A stretch of 49,429 nt of DNA. Origin: a virus. The notes under the pieces are model-generated. The model ran no database searches. It saw only the letters and a program-made list of their open reading frames with translations, and was not told the origin of the DNA. Within the stretch, counting starts at the first letter, position 1, and each line of letters starts with the position of its first letter. This document shows positions 16,701-25,360 of this stretch, one piece after another. The stretch spans positions 1-49,429 of the IMG/VR virus record IMGVR_UViG_3300032181_000103. One strand, given 5' to 3'. A program made the translations under genes and the position numbers.

Positions 16701-19700
16701 CTGTACCTGCAGAAGCAATTCCAAGGTAGATAACTCCAGACGCATCTGCTTCCACAGCAAATGCTTCTTGCATTGGTACAAGAATATTGCTGAGAATGGT
16801 GAAGTTACCAAACGCAGCATATGGAGCACGAATAAAGTTCGCTGCACCAGTACCATTAACAGCACCACTGATTGTGATGGTTCCAAATGGATCACCAAAT
16901 CCTGGATATTCGTAAACGTGACCGTAATCAATTTCAGCAGTAGTTGGATCTGCTACCTGACCGTAATCTTCTGTGGTTGATGGTGCAGAAGCAATAGCTC
17001 CATAATCTTCTGTGTTGTATGGAAGAACGGAGCTCTGATTGTATGCCTTGGTAACTGCTTCGCCAACAATTCCACTTGAGAACAGAGCACCTGTTGCTGC
17101 ATATGGGAAGTTGCGGTATGCAACCTGACCAGCAGTACCAGATAGTGTGATAGTACCAGATGCATTCCAGTTGGGAATGAATTGCTCGAATGCGCGAGTT
17201 CCACTGAACTGGAATAGAACTGTAGACTCGGATCCTCGGAATGGTTGGAAGAAGGTGTCTGCAGAACCACTGATCTGGAATAGACCGAATGGATCGAGAG
17301 ATTGAGTAACGGTGATGAGACCGAAATCTTCGATATCGGAGTGCGCTGTCGTAACAGTTCCGTAGTCTGTCGTGGTAGTTGGAGTACCAGACAGAGCACC
17401 ATAATCTGCTGTTGTAAACGTAGCAGTAGAGGAGATGTTGTAATGCTTGGTAACTGCTTCTCCAACAATACCGTTGGTAAACAGACCACCAGTTGTAATC
17501 TGTAGAAGACTGAAGTTGTATCCATCTCCACCACTGAATCCGAACAGACCAGTACCAACCCAATTGGGGATGAATTGCTGTTCTGCAGATCCACTAAGAA
17601 CAACAGTACCAGAACCATTGTGAGCATTTTCTGCAATAAAGTCTTCAGTGACCGTACCACTGAGGGTGATAGTTCCACTAGCAGCTCTGACTGTAGACGT
17701 GTAGATAACAAGTCCACGATCATCATATTCAGTAACAAGACCCGAAAGTTGACCGTTGTCTTCGTTTGTAGCGGTATTGGTGATAAGACCAAGATCTTCG
17801 CTGCTGAACGTAGTAACAGTATCTTCGTTGTAGTCGTATACTCTTCTCTCTTCCGACTCGATATCGATCGTGAGGAAAGCATTTGCAGGCTGACTGAACG
17901 AGAAGTTTGGTATTGTTCCAATACCATTGAAGGTAAAGAGAACCGTATTCTCTGGTGGATTTGACGTGAGAGAGTTTGCTTCTCCGCCCGCAGTAAATAG
18001 AGATCCAGAACCAACATAAGATGGTTTTCTTAGACCTGCTGTAATACCAGCGCCACCAATCTGGAACAATCCGAATGGTGTATTGCTCTGACCCTGAGTT
18101 GATAGACCTCCATAATTGAGGTTGATTGATGTACCAGGATCGGTAACAAGTTCGTAATCTTCTGTAGAAGTTGGAGTTCCTGTAATAGAACCGTAGTCTT
18201 CTGCGCTGTATACATCGATAGAAGATAGATTGTAATCGAATGCAACTGCCTCTGCAGCTCCACCGATTGCGAACAATCCACCAGTTGTGATCTGTAGAAG
18301 ACTGAAGTTATAAGAATCTCCACCAGAAGTAGAGATAGTACCAGATCCATTCCAGTTAGGAATAAACGCATCGGACGCTTGACCAGTGACCGCGAAGAGA
18401 CCAGTACCAATCTGACCAAATTCTGGTTTGTATTCAACTGTTGTGGTGGAACTAATTGTAATGGTTCCAAACGGAGTTCCGTTGTATTGTCCGAATACAA
18501 CCGAACCATTATCAACTTCTCCACCAGTAAGGACAGAATCGATAGATCCGTTATCCTCAGTAGAAGTTGCGTTTGTAGCAACTGAACCATTATCAACAGA
18601 AGTAAATACTGCAATCGATGACTGGTTGTAGTCGTAAACGATTGCTTCTGCAGCTCCGCCGACAGTGAACAGAGTTCCTGTAGAGATATTGCGGAGAATT
18701 GCTTTTTGGACTGCGGATCCAGAGAAACTGAATAGTCCTGTAGTTGGATAACCGAGAGAGAACGCTTCTGCCGCACCACGGAATGCAAATGCAGTTCCAC
18801 TTCCACTGTAAGATGGTTTTCTGAGACCCGCAGTAACAGCAGCGCCACCAATCTGGAACAGTCCAAATGGTTCGTTAGTCTGACCCTGAGTAATAACATT
18901 ACCAAAGTCAAGATTGATTGAAGTGCCAGGATCGGTTACTGATCCATAATCATCAGTTGTTGTTGCTGTGGTAGCAATAGATCCATAATCTTCTGTGCTG
19001 TAAACATCAACAGAAGAGATGTTATAATGCTTGGTGATTGCTTCTCCAGCAATACCATTGGTAAATAGTCTTCCGATTCCAGGTTGTAGGAGACTAAAGT
19101 TGTAGTTGTCTCCACCAGAAGTATTGATAATACCAGATCCATTCCAATTGGGTAGGAACGAATTGATACTTTGACCAGTGATCGCAAACAGACCTGTACC
19201 AATCTGTGCAAACTCTGGTTTGTATTCGTATCCAGCACCACTTCCGAGATTAATGGAACCGAAGGGAATACCAGTAACAGCATTGAATACAACAGATCCG
19301 TTATCAACCTCTCCACCAGTGAGAACTGAGGTAATCGCACCATTGTCTTCTGATGTTGTTGCAGTTGCAGATACCAGACCGTTGTCTGTAGAACTGAAGG
19401 AAGCAATCGAAGATTGATTGTAATCAAATACAACTTTCTCTGCTGCTCCGCCAACGGTGAATAGAGTTCCTGTAGAGATGTTGCGGAGAACTGCGGTCTT
19501 GACTGCAGTTCCAGAGAAGCTGAATAGTCCAGTTGAGGTATATCCCAACTGGAATGTTTCTGCAGCGCCACTCGCAGTAAATAGAGATCCAGAACCAACT
19601 TCGATACCACGTAGAATCTTCGCTGTCTGTGCAGAACCAGAAATTCTGAATAGACCGAATGGTTCGTTAGTTTGACCCTGAGTAAAGATATTACCAAAGT

Positions 19701-22700
19701 CGAGGTTAATAGAAGTACCAGGATCTGTTACGCTCTGATAATCCTCTGTTGAAGTTGCAACTGAGGTAATACTTCCATAATCCTCTGTGCTGTAAATATC
19801 ACTAGAGGAAATATTGTAATGCTTGGTAATCGCTTCTCCTGCGATACCATTTGTAAATAGTCTACCAATACCAGGCTGAAGAAGACTGAAGTTGTAACTG
19901 TCTCCACCTGAAGTGGTAATAACACCAGATCCGTTCCAGTTGGGGAAGAAGGAGTCTCTACCTTGACCTGTAATTGCGAAGAGACCAGTACCAATCTGTG
20001 CAAACTCAGGTTTAAACTCATCAACAACAGAACCACTAATAGTGATTCCACCAAAGGAGTTACCGTTATACTGACCGAAGACGACATATCCATTATCAAC
20101 TTCTCCACCAGTAAGAGGTGCAGTAATCGATCCATTATCTTGAGTTGCTGTTGCTGTAGTAGCAACAAATCCATTATCTTCTGTACTCCAAATTGTACTG
20201 GAAGAAAGATTATAATCGAATGTAACTTTCTCTGCTGCTCCACCAACGGTGAACAGAGTTCCTGTGGAGATGTTGCGGAGAATTGCTTTTTGGACTGCAG
20301 AACCTGAAATCGCAAACAGACCTGTTGTGTTCCAGTTCGGAGCAAACTGTTTGCCTGCATCGCCACTGAGAGTAATACCACCAGATCCAACAACAATTGG
20401 ACTGATAATTCCTGCGGTTTCTGCAGCACCAGTAATTCGGAACAGACCGAATGGAACATTTGTTTGATTTCCGTAGAAGATTGTTCCATAATCTTCTGCT
20501 TCTATAGCAATTTCAGTTACAAACTCATAATCAATTGTAGAAGGAACTCCTGCGTTAATTGTAAGTTGCTTCAGACCATAATGGTCATACTGACTGGTAG
20601 TAGAGGTAGAACCATTGTTACTGATTCTGAATCTAGTACCAACTGCTCTTGCAGCTGCAGGAAGAACAACGTTCTTAACTACTGTAGAGTTAACACCATC
20701 AGTAGAGTTTTCTGCAATAATAATTCCAATAAGAACATATCCACCCGCAGAAGGTTCATAATACTCAAGAACTAGATCTTCGCCAGAGTCTGGTTCCTCA
20801 CCACCATTCTGGTCATTACCACGAATAACTTCAAAGTCAAAGGATTCCCAGGTTGTTGAATCTACAAGTTTAGTTTCTAGACTTCTGAACGATCCAACAG
20901 ATCCAGATGGATCTTGACCAAATCTCAGATGTTCGCCAATATTAAATCCACCAGTCTCACCAATTCCAGTTCCACCAGATGAAAGAACTACCTTGTTATA
21001 TGTTGATGTATCAAAGATTGTAGTATCATTTGCTGGAACATTAATCTGAGTAATTCCAGTTGATAGTGGTCCAGTAATTGATCCGTAATCATCTGCAGTG
21101 AAACTGTCGATGGAAGACAAGTTGTAGGAACTTGTAATCGCTTCTCCAGCAATGCCGTTCGCAAACAGAGCACCTGTTCCTGGGTTTGATAGGGAGAAGT
21201 TTGTAACGGCGTCTCCAGTTGCAGTAAATGTACCAAACGCATTCCATGTTGGGAAGAACGAGTTCGGAGCAAAACCAGTGATCGCAAATAGACCTGTACC
21301 GATCTGTGCAAACTCTGGAACAAAGTCTTCTTGTACTGCACCAGTAAATGAATATGTTCCAGTTGCACCGCGTGCGTCCTGTGTGGTTCCTAAGACACCA
21401 AAATCATATCTGGTATCATCAATACCAGTTGTAACAGTTCCAAAGTCATCGGAATAATTAACTAGACTATCGACATTTCCATCGACATCTGTAATTGTAT
21501 TGTTGGTTGATGCAGCACTTTGTAGAGAACCAAAATCACTTTCAGTGAATAGATCAATATAAGTATTGTTCCAATCCCAGGTGACTTGTTCGTGTACAGA
21601 ACCAGTTCTGAAGAATCCTCCTGGTCTGATGGTGATTGTATAGTCCCCAATAAATCCAAGACTGAAGTTGGGGACAGCACTTCCAGATAGAGAAATTGAA
21701 CCAGATCCAATATATCCAGGAATGAATCTGTTCTCACCACCAGTGATGGAGAATAGAAGACCACCACCAACAGCAGTGAAGAACTGCTGTCTTGGATTCG
21801 CAGTAACAGCAGATCCACCAACGACGATATTTGCGGTAGCAGCAACATCTGTCTGAGACCTTGAAACAGATCCAAGATCTGAGAGTGCTGCATTATCTGT
21901 AACAAGACCTTGATCTTCTGTCGATGTAGTAGATGCAGAAACAAGTCCTCTGTCTTCTGTAGAGAATACGTCGATTGTTGAATCGTTGTAATCCTTTGTT
22001 GCTTTTTCGGTGGAGTCTTCTCCAAAAGACAGAGAACCAAATCCTTGGAACGCTCTTGGATTGGAGTGAGCAACGTCTCCACCTGTGATCGCAAATAGAC
22101 CAGTTCCAACCCAAGGTCCAGGAACAAAAGCAAAGTTTGTAGCAGCACCAGAGAATGTAGACGATCCATCCCCTGTGTAAACGAACGTTCTGAGAGGAGC
22201 AGCAGCGCCTGTACCAGTAATTGTGATCGTTCCGAATGGATCTCCTAGGAATACAACCTGACCATTGTCTACGGAGACAGAATCAGTAGATACAGATCCT
22301 AGATCTTCTGAAGTTGTAACTGCAGAAGTGATGAGTCCTCTGTCTTCAGTAGAGAATGTAACACTAATGCTGTCGTTATATACAACAGTATGACTATTTG
22401 CCTCTCCACCTGATGTAAACAGAGATCCAGCAGACTCATATTCTCTGAATACTCTAGAAGTAGAAGATCCACTAATGGAGAATAGTCCAGTAGATACCCA
22501 GTTGGGAACGAATGCATTCGCTTCACCGCCGATTGCGAATAGAGATCCAGATCCAGTCCATTCTGGTTTGATGAGGAACTCAACTGAAGCAGATCCAGAT
22601 AATGTATATCCTCCAGAAGTTGAGAATACATTTCCTGTGTATTGAATCTGTCCGAAGTCTGTGTATGCAGGATCTTCGGTTTGAGTTACAGATCCATAGT

Positions 22701-24201
22701 CTGCTGTTGATGTAGCAGATGCAGTAACTGCGCCATAATCTTCAGATGAGAAGACAACAACGTTATCTTCATCATAATCTCTAGTTACAGAGTCATCTCC
22801 TCCAGAGAATCCAAATAGAGATCCTGTAGAAACATTTCTGAATGCAGTTCTATGATCAGCACCACCTTCAATGTAGATGGGACCTTGAAGTCTGAAGTCA
22901 TTTTGTGATGATGTTCCACCACTAATGGTGAATCCTCCTGCTGGTATCAGTGAAGCTGGGAAACCAAAACCTGCAGGGAATTCTGGTCCTTGCTCCCAAT
23001 GCTCAATCTTCTGGATAGCGTAATCACCATTACCCTGATGGTAAATTGTGAGGTTTATGTAAGTACCAACTTGAGCATTACCAGTAATACTGATTTTCTT
23101 TACATTATCAAAAGCAGTATCACCAACGGTAACTAGAGTTGTAGCTGCTCCTAATCCAACATGAACTTGTAAATCTGCAGTTGGAGTTCTTCCACCATTA
23201 CTATTATTACCTGCAATTACATAGAATGTAATCTCTGGTATACGGAAGAATTCAGTTCTGAAAGTTACAGTTGTAGCACCAGGGAGAGTATCGCCACGAA
23301 GGAGGATATGTTCTCCAATATTGAATCCACCTACAGATCCTATTCCAGTACCACCAGTCTGGTATGAAGCACCATTGTAATAGGAAGTATTTGGATTATT
23401 ATCAATGTCGGAGGGAGTATATTCGACAAGATAATGACTATCAGGATATATCCAAGTCTTCTGTTCTATTCCTCCACCAACAGAGAAGAGATTTCCAGAT
23501 CCTTCGTATCTTACAGGAATACGAACATTTGCAGATCCAGAGAATCCTCCATAGGATCCACTTCCTACATAACCAGACTCAGTAAATGACTCTGATGCGG
23601 ATCCAGTAATACTGATGTTTCCTTGATATGGAACTGCGAATACATCAGATACTGTTCCGTAGTCTTCTGATCCTGTGCTGTAATTTGTAATCTGTCCATA
23701 ATCGACAGAAGACCCTCCAACGGAGACTGATCCAAAGTCTTCCGTCGAAAGGGTCGTTGCGTCCTCGATAGTGTAGGTTGTGCCGAAAGCTTCGTCTGCA
23801 CTACCAGATGTATTGAATAGGGTAATACCCTGTAATGGATCTGCTCCCAAATATGGAGCAGCAATTCTTTCTAGTCCTCCTCCGATCTCGAACAGAGATC
23901 CACTACCAATCCATGCATGAATAAAGAAGGTGCTAGCTTCTTGGAAGATATATCTGAATCTTCCAGATCCAGAGAATCTATGAACAAATTGTTTTACTGT
24001 ACTTGCAGATCCGCCAATGGTCGCTGTTCCAAACGGCGTTACATCTCCAACGTACTGAACTTCGTAATAATTTTCTTCTTGAGTATGAGCAGCAGAAATA
24101 GATCCGTAATCTTCCGTTGTTGGAGTCGATGTGATCGATCCAAGGTCTTCGGTAGAAAACAGATTAACAGTTGACGAATTGTAGATGTAAGTTACGCTCA
24201 T
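13750..24201 (-). CDS. Giant repetitive fibre-like virion protein (3483 aa)
   Basis: This is probably a long fibre or baseplate-associated host-contact protein, by its repeats and its place among virion genes. It is almost entirely Gly/Ser/Thr-rich beta-type repeats of two kinds. One is a YN-x-SS-x(3)-FSTEDYGSIT-x(3)-TSTEDYGSVT module; the other is a GSGSLF-x-x-(S/G)G-x-AE module of about 25 residues. The C-terminal third (about residues 2400-3483) is mostly the short module (SKTSNPPENTVLF recurs). The middle (about 1025-2250) is a 264-residue super-repeat. Two homologous non-repetitive domains with GGTGIG-x-x-GGFNIGEH interrupt it at about residues 261-419 and 1048-1234. The ATG at 24201 has no clear Shine-Dalgarno and no late promoter in the 85-base gap upstream. 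There is no enzyme motif. I assign no T4 counterpart. Confidence 0.8.
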   Translation of the reverse strand: MSVTYIYNSSTVNLFSTEDLGSITSTPTTEDYGSISAAHTQEENYYEVQYVGDVTPFGTATIGGSASTVKQFVHRFSGSGRFRYIFQEASTFFIHAWIGSGSLFEIGGGLERIAAPYLGADPLQGITLFNTSGSADEAFGTTYTIEDATTLSTEDFGSVSVGGSSVDYGQITNYSTGSEDYGTVSDVFAVPYQGNISITGSASESFTESGYVGSGSYGGFSGSANVRIPVRYEGSGNLFSVGGGIEQKTWIYPDSHYLVEYTPSDIDNNPNTSYYNGASYQTGGTGIGSVGGFNIGEHILLRGDTLPGATTVTFRTEFFRIPEITFYVIAGNNSNGGRTPTADLQVHVGLGAATTLVTVGDTAFDNVKKISITGNAQVGTYINLTIYHQGNGDYAIQKIEHWEQGPEFPAGFGFPASLIPAGGFTISGGTSSQNDFRLQGPIYIEGGADHRTAFRNVSTGSLFGFSGGDDSVTRDYDEDNVVVFSSEDYGAVTASATSTADYGSVTQTEDPAYTDFGQIQYTGNVFSTSGGYTLSGSASVEFLIKPEWTGSGSLFAIGGEANAFVPNWVSTGLFSISGSSTSRVFREYESAGSLFTSGGEANSHTVVYNDSISVTFSTEDRGLITSAVTTSEDLGSVSTDSVSVDNGQVVFLGDPFGTITITGTGAAAPLRTFVYTGDGSSTFSGAATNFAFVPGPWVGTGLFAITGGDVAHSNPRAFQGFGSLSFGEDSTEKATKDYNDSTIDVFSTEDRGLVSASTTSTEDQGLVTDNAALSDLGSVSRSQTDVAATANIVVGGSAVTANPRQQFFTAVGGGLLFSITGGENRFIPGYIGSGSISLSGSAVPNFSLGFIGDYTITIRPGGFFRTGSVHEQVTWDWNNTYIDLFTESDFGSLQSAASTNNTITDVDGNVDSLVNYSDDFGTVTTGIDDTRYDFGVLGTTQDARGATGTYSFTGAVQEDFVPEFAQIGTGLFAITGFAPNSFFPTWNAFGTFTATGDAVTNFSLSNPGTGALFANGIAGEAITSSYNLSSIDSFTADDYGSITGPLSTGITQINVPANDTTIFDTSTYNKVVLSSGGTGIGETGGFNIGEHLRFGQDPSGSVGSFRSLETKLVDSTTWESFDFEVIRGNDQNGGEEPDSGEDLVLEYYEPSAGGYVLIGIIIAENSTDGVNSTVVKNVVLPAAARAVGTRFRISNNGSTSTTSQYDHYGLKQLTINAGVPSTIDYEFVTEIAIEAEDYGTIFYGNQTNVPFGLFRITGAAETAGIISPIVVGSGGITLSGDAGKQFAPNWNTTGLFAISGSAVQKAILRNISTGTLFTVGGAAEKVTFDYNLSSSTIWSTEDNGFVATTATATQDNGSITAPLTGGEVDNGYVVFGQYNGNSFGGITISGSVVDEFKPEFAQIGTGLFAITGQGRDSFFPNWNGSGVITTSGGDSYNFSLLQPGIGRLFTNGIAGEAITKHYNISSSDIYSTEDYGSITSVATSTEDYQSVTDPGTSINLDFGNIFTQGQTNEPFGLFRISGSAQTAKILRGIEVGSGSLFTASGAAETFQLGYTSTGLFSFSGTAVKTAVLRNISTGTLFTVGGAAEKVVFDYNQSSIASFSSTDNGLVSATATTSEDNGAITSVLTGGEVDNGSVVFNAVTGIPFGSINLGSGAGYEYKPEFAQIGTGLFAITGQSINSFLPNWNGSGIINTSGGDNYNFSLLQPGIGRLFTNGIAGEAITKHYNISSVDVYSTEDYGSIATTATTTDDYGSVTDPGTSINLDFGNVITQGQTNEPFGLFQIGGAAVTAGLRKPSYSGSGTAFAFRGAAEAFSLGYPTTGLFSFSGSAVQKAILRNISTGTLFTVGGAAEAIVYDYNQSSIAVFTSVDNGSVATNATSTEDNGSIDSVLTGGEVDNGSVVFGQYNGTPFGTITISSTTTVEYKPEFGQIGTGLFAVTGQASDAFIPNWNGSGTISTSGGDSYNFSLLQITTGGLFAIGGAAEAVAFDYNLSSIDVYSAEDYGSITGTPTSTEDYELVTDPGTSINLNYGGLSTQGQSNTPFGLFQIGGAGITAGLRKPSYVGSGSLFTAGGEANSLTSNPPENTVLFTFNGIGTIPNFSFSQPANAFLTIDIESEERRVYDYNEDTVTTFSSEDLGLITNTATNEDNGQLSGLVTEYDDRGLVIYTSTVRAASGTITLSGTVTEDFIAENAHNGSGTVVLSGSAEQQFIPNWVGTGLFGFSGGDGYNFSLLQITTGGLFTNGIVGEAVTKHYNISSTATFTTADYGALSGTPTTTTDYGTVTTAHSDIEDFGLITVTQSLDPFGLFQISGSADTFFQPFRGSESTVLFQFSGTRAFEQFIPNWNASGTITLSGTAGQVAYRNFPYAATGALFSSGIVGEAVTKAYNQSSVLPYNTEDYGAIASAPSTTEDYGQVADPTTAEIDYGHVYEYPGFGDPFGTITISGAVNGTGAANFIRAPYAAFGNFTILSNILVPMQEAFAVEADASGVIYLGIASAGTDRTRAYDGSGSLFSAGGAAESKTTNKPESTVLFDIGGSGDPPVITLKYFGGGTITISGAAETPRARDYVGSGTLFAIGGAAESKTSDEEFTGLYTFSGTAEPIIRTRAFQGSGQTTISGTAVERQLDHYTGSGVFQVTGIASAQEAFAPAAETGSGSLFSASGAAESKTSNPPENTILYTFAGTAEPIIRTQAFQGSGTISISGQLGLKVTLHYYGSGGITISGTVGESFTPATEVGSGSITLSGTKDESFTKGNYTGSGSITLSGAAVERQLDHYTGSGTATISGVAGIKLIIIITGGGSLFSAGGAAESKTTNKPESTVLFAASGVVGESFGEGNYNASGTSTFSGAGIEKQTDDYVGTGSATLSGIAGIKLIIDFETFGNLFTTGGAAEAAAVDYESVGLFSILGSANEAIVPFIPPGSGSAFFSGAGVEKQTDDYVGTGSTTLSGQATDIKLSYGHQGTGGITLSGSAVERQTDDYVGTGSLFATSGAAESKTSNPPENTVLFSFSGTAAESATFDEVSAGGTIVLSGQATNVRFNRGWTGSGTATFSGSAVERQTDDYVGSGTLFAASGVAESKTSNPPENIVLYTFSGTAGDQKLTFSEVASGTITLSGAAVERQLDHYTGSGVFTLSGAAETPRARDWVGSGTIIKFSARQGTLYAKVVDLPEFSGLFSISGTADTDRSRDYVGSGSLFSTGGAAESKTSNPPESTVLFNFSGTAAESRTNDYIGSGSLFTVGGAAESATVAEESTGLFSLSGAADTDRSRAYVGSGTLFGFSGAAESATVSEDATGLFTISGAAETPRARDYVGSGSLFAIGGASESKATNYPSIGLFQISGTAGIKLIIHYTGSGSITLSGNAAEAFVRPTYVGSGSFGGFSGSATESKTNDEEFTGTTTISGEATDIKLTFGYRGSGSLFTASGTGESATVDYENTVLFTFTGGGTEEFIPGGFSASGQVTISGDAVTELRIFQPPHTFVTII
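13760..16900 (-). repeat. Short Gly-rich repeats, C-terminal third of the fibre gene
   Basis: Many units of about 22-30 residues of the form (V/T)GSG-(S/T)-(L/I)-(F/T)-x-x-(S/G)G-x-AE-x-(K/R) occur back to back, for example YVGSGSLFSTGGAAESKTSN and DHYTGSGVFTLSGAAETPRA. The DNA shows recurring phrases such as ccagatccaacataatc. The repetition also keeps an unrelated alternative frame open over this span. Confidence 0.85.
17441..21124 (-). repeat. Tandem 792-nt super-repeats in the fibre gene
   Basis: The same codon position recurs at 17441, 18233, 19025 and 19817, exactly 792 bases (264 codons) apart, and again at 21125 after 1308 bases (792 + 516). A second anchor, the PNWNG codons, recurs at 17560, 18352, 19144, 19936 and 21244 with identical spacing. 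Units share IGEAITKHYNISS, STEDYGSI, FAQIGTGLFAITGQ and YNFSLLQPGIGRLFTNG but differ at many bases. The 516-base excess in the last unit corresponds to the inserted GGFNIGEH domain. Confidence 0.9.
20500..21060 (-). repeat. Inserted globular domain, copy 2 (GGFNIGEH type)
   Basis: This non-repetitive segment of the fibre protein (about residues 1048-1234) contains GGTGIGETGGFNIGEHLRFG, FEVIRGNDQNGGEEPDSGED and YGLKQLTINAG. It matches the segment at 22945-23420 in order and motifs, so the two are copies of one domain. The beta-rich pattern suggests a jelly-roll or carbohydrate-binding-like fold; the fold is inference. Confidence 0.65.
22945..23420 (-). repeat. Inserted globular domain, copy 1 (GGFNIGEH type)
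   Basis: This non-repetitive segment (about residues 261-419) contains GGTGIGSVGGFNIGEHILLR, ITFYVIAGNNSNGGRTPTAD and YAIQKIEHWEQGPEFPAGFG. It parallels the copy at 20500-21060 (FYVIAGNNSNGG against FEVIRGNDQNGG) and is flanked by ordinary fibre repeats. Confidence 0.65.
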
Positions 24202-24227
24202 ACTCTATATGTATGCATCTACAGCAC

Positions 24228-24251
24228 AAAGGGGGGTCTTTCAACCCCCCT
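24228..24251 (-). terminator. G/C hairpin between the 333-aa gene and the fibre gene (weak terminator)
   Basis: The minus strand carries GGGGGGTTGAAAGACCCCCC, a 6-bp G:C stem extendable by neighbouring pairs, with a GAAA loop. It is followed only by TTTGTG, so the U-tract is short. It lies 27 bases upstream of the fibre ATG. As no late promoter is visible between the hairpin and the fibre gene, it may attenuate transcription or be an RNA-processing or stability element instead of a full stop. Confidence 0.5.
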
Positions 24252-24286
24252 CCCATCATAAAGTATTGAGAATGATCTCGATAATA

Positions 24287-25288
24287 TCAGTCGAGGCTGA
24301 TGTTCAAGGTTACCTTGATTTGGTCACCGTTGTTCTGAATGGGGTATGGACCATTGGTGAATCTTTCAGCGAACATGATGCTGCTGTAAAGAGTTAGTGA
24401 ACCAGTACCATCTAGAGCAGGTGTAGTTGTGAATGTGGTTGCTGAAGGAATTGTATGGATTACATATGTTCCAGCAGTTGTGGTTGTGTTACCAGTACCA
24501 CGCTCAATGTAGATAACATCACCTGGCTGAAGACCGTGGTTGTTAGCACCAGTAGCAACCTGCGAGTAGTCTAGAGTGATATCGAAGTCGGTTTGTGCTT
24601 CAATGTTAGCAACTAGAGCATTTGATAGGTAGATCTTACGAGTTGCACGATCAATACCTTGAACCTTAGTACCAGCAGGAACACCAGCGTTACCACCAAC
24701 AACCATTCCGTTAGTAACGTTATCCATTACGTTAGCAACGTTTGGAAGGGTGATGAAGTCACTTCCGATAACACCGATACAAGGATCAGCAAGAGTACCT
24801 TTGGTAATTTGAGTAGCACCAGATGCAGTAGCAGCGTCAGCAACACCTTGAACTGCCTCAGGCATGTTATTTGCTCTTACAATGTAGTAACCATATACGT
24901 TACCAGCAGGTCCAGAGAATGTGAATGTTTCTTCTGGGTATGAAGCGGTTGTAGTACCACCAGCTGTGCTGATGGTCCATCTTGAACCGTTAAGGAGTTT
25001 TCCGTACTGATCGGTGTAGTCGTAACGGGACTCAGTTCTGTTGTTAACACATGCAGGATAACCAGTAACAGGCGTAGTACCGTAAGCTAGAGTACCTGCA
25101 GCGTTGTAAGGCTCAAAGTAAGCAGTTTGTGAAGGAACATCACCCTCAGCAGGAGTGGTGTTACTTACATAAAGCTTTAGAATCAAATCCCTAGGAGCAT
25201 TGTCCTCTCTGTCGGGGACATGATTGTTTGCATTGATTAGGTATCGAAGTGATTCTAGTTCTCCGATATCAGGTACTAGAAGTGCCAT
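24287..25288 (-). CDS. Cyanophage-type virion structural protein (333 aa)
   Basis: The N-terminus MALLVPDIGELESLRYLINA, then DLILKLYVSNTTPAEGDVPS, resembles a family of virion proteins found near the fibre genes of T4-like cyanophages. The C-terminal half contains a phage-type module with VGGNAGVPAGTKVQGIDRAT, GLQPGDVIYIERGTGN and YVIHTIPSATTFTTTPAL. The last residues (FTNGPYPIQNNGDQIKVTLN) resemble a plug or interface segment. It has its own TATAAATA promoter and one of the clearest Shine-Dalgarno sites in the window: GGAG at 25301-25298, 9 bases before the ATG. The function is unknown; a fibre or baseplate accessory role is likely from context. Confidence 0.72.
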   Translation of the reverse strand: MALLVPDIGELESLRYLINANNHVPDREDNAPRDLILKLYVSNTTPAEGDVPSQTAYFEPYNAAGTLAYGTTPVTGYPACVNNRTESRYDYTDQYGKLLNGSRWTISTAGGTTTASYPEETFTFSGPAGNVYGYYIVRANNMPEAVQGVADAATASGATQITKGTLADPCIGVIGSDFITLPNVANVMDNVTNGMVVGGNAGVPAGTKVQGIDRATRKIYLSNALVANIEAQTDFDITLDYSQVATGANNHGLQPGDVIYIERGTGNTTTTAGTYVIHTIPSATTFTTTPALDGTGSLTLYSSIMFAERFTNGPYPIQNNGDQIKVTLNISLD

Positions 25289-25322
25289 TTAGTTGTTCTC
25301 CAAAGTGTTGCTTGCTTAAGTT

Positions 25323-25330
25323 TATTTATA
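25323..25330 (-). promoter_or_regulatory. Late promoter TATAAATA for the 333-aa gene
   Basis: This exact late consensus on the minus strand lies between the stop codon of the 234-residue gene (25354) and the ATG at 25288, ending 35 bases before the ATG. A second motif, GATAAATA, lies 25 bases further upstream, so the pair resembles the tandem promoters before gp8. Confidence 0.85.
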
Positions 25331-25341
25331 AAATGTGCGAC

Positions 25342-25360
25342 CCTCTATATTTATCAGAGG
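25342..25360 (-). promoter_or_regulatory. GATAAATA motif held in a hairpin loop
   Basis: The minus strand reads CCTCT-GATAAATAT-AGAGG. A 5-bp stem presents a late-promoter-like GATAAATA (25355-25348) in its loop. The TGA stop of the 234-residue gene lies inside it (25356-25354). There is no T-tract, so it is not a standard terminator. Confidence 0.5.

Noticed and set aside
13734-16931. A 1065-codon open frame on the same strand, overlapping the fibre gene in another frame
   Set aside because: It is Leu/Gln/Ser-rich nonsense-like sequence with no start signal, created by the repetitive codon use of the fibre gene; the GSGSLF repeats belong to the other frame.
16953-18017. A 354-codon alternative frame within the fibre gene
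   Set aside because: It has the same cause as the longer one: repeat-driven absence of stops. It shows no protein-like pattern and lies wholly inside the real gene.
13760-21124. CRISPR-like array from the regular repeats
   Set aside because: The repeats are in-frame coding repeats with diverged bases and no unique spacers of constant length.
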